DNA of 30,259 nucleotides. Source: DAOTTW01 sp034437615 (GTDB lineage: Bacteria; Chloroflexota; Anaerolineae; Aggregatilineales; Phototrophicaceae). The notes under the pieces were generated by a model. That model was given only the letters and a program-made list of their open reading frames with translations. It made no database searches and was not told where the DNA came from. Shown one piece after another: positions 30,011 to 30,259 of this stretch; the stretch's first letter is position 1; the number at the start of each line of letters is the position of its first letter. The position numbers and the translations under genes are program-made. The DNA is taken from assembly GCA_034437615.1 (NCBI GenBank), contig DAOTTW010000226.1:1-30259 (forward strand). The letters are read 5' to 3'.

Positions 30011-30259
30011 ATGAGTCAACAGTTTAGCCCAGAGGCGACAGGTACACAGACGATGAGCAAGATCAACATCAGCGGCATATTGCGGGCGATCACACGCGGT
30101 CGAGCGTCTCTATCCGACACAAACGCGCTACTGGTGGCTGTCAGTGGCATTGATGCTGCTGGCAAGACCACCGTCACCAACAAACTCGCCTTCAGTCTGC
30201 GTGAGGACGGCTTAGAGGTCGCTATGATTAGCCTGGAAAAGTGGCACAACCCGCGCCGC
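30011..30259 (+). CDS. Uridine-kinase-like P-loop kinase (3' end outside the window)
   Basis: The frame is open from the ATG at 30011 to the window end (83 codons). Residues about 38-60 carry a Walker A motif in V-A-V-S-G-I-D-A-A-G-K-T-T-V-T, and the end shows S-L-E-K-W-H-N-P-R-R, which resembles the (D/E)-x-(F/W)-H-N-P-R segment of uridine kinase and related nucleoside or small-molecule kinases. This supports a uridine-kinase-family enzyme (phosphorylating a hydroxyl of a nucleoside or similar substrate with ATP), but the substrate-determining part is missing. No Shine-Dalgarno is evident; the ATG at 30053 is an alternative start that keeps all visible motifs. Confidence 0.75.
   Translation, partial: MSQQFSPEATGTQTMSKINISGILRAITRGRASLSDTNALLVAVSGIDAAGKTTVTNKLAFSLREDGLEVAMISLEKWHNPRR

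Overview
The window looks like a chromosomal segment of a Chloroflexota bacterium, probably Anaerolineae or a related lineage. This is an inference from four things: secreted proteins that combine Thr/Pro-rich linkers with bacterial SH3 domains, an RpoD-type sigma factor with unusual insertions, a DnaG with a C-x3-C zinc knuckle, and many GGAC...GTCCCTAC hairpin repeats between genes. No phage genes, integrases, CRISPR arrays, tRNA genes or rRNA genes were recognised.

Layout. Positions 1-3657 encode three exported proteins: a partial secreted protein with two PPC-like repeats on the minus strand, then an SH3 lipoprotein and a five-LysM protein on the plus strand. Positions 3794-6098 (minus) hold an NfeD-like membrane protein followed by a flotillin/SPFH protein, a classic membrane-microdomain pair. 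Positions 6298-9278 (plus) are a translation and secretion cluster: ffh, rpsP, khpA and rimM. Positions 9435-13531 (plus) are dnaG and rpoD, the core of the macromolecular-synthesis operon. Positions 13593-17517 (minus) are an oligopeptide-type ABC importer made of a substrate-binding protein and two permeases, with no ATPase genes. Positions 17700-18998 (plus) hold a Uma2-family nuclease-like protein and an MBL-fold hydrolase. Positions 19352-21535 hold a mosaic exported protein: periplasmic binding domain, SH3, TP linker, CARDB-like domain and an unknown C-terminal domain. Positions 21758-25266 (minus) run rho, then a degenerate phytase-type beta-propeller that overlaps a family 2 glycosyltransferase. 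Positions 25648-27756 (plus) pair an unknown two-helix membrane/coiled-coil protein with a sulfatase-fold hydrolase. Positions 28004-29899 encode a fused homocysteine methyltransferase/methylenetetrahydrofolate reductase, and a uridine-kinase-like P-loop gene begins at 30011 and runs off the end.

How the genes work together. The housekeeping half covers targeting of nascent proteins (Ffh), ribosome assembly (S16, KhpA, RimM), replication priming and transcription (DnaG, RpoD, Rho). The accessory half is mostly cell-surface: peptide import, lipoproteins, LysM and SH3 wall or surface modules, flotillin, and glycosyl transfer.

The most distinctive structure lies between the genes. There is a probable 177-bp MITE-like element with 12-bp terminal inverted repeats and an 8-bp near-duplicate flank inside the ABC operon. 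There are three copies of a triple-hairpin module whose stems differ in sequence but keep their pairing, several single-hairpin relatives, two inverted copies of a 51-bp element, two short-period tandem repeats, and two clean inverted repeats that could be operators. I did not find a convincing new multi-gene defence or metabolic system. The best protein-level candidates for novelty are the active-site-stripped phytase propeller coupled to a glycosyltransferase, and the PBP-SH3-CARDB mosaic.
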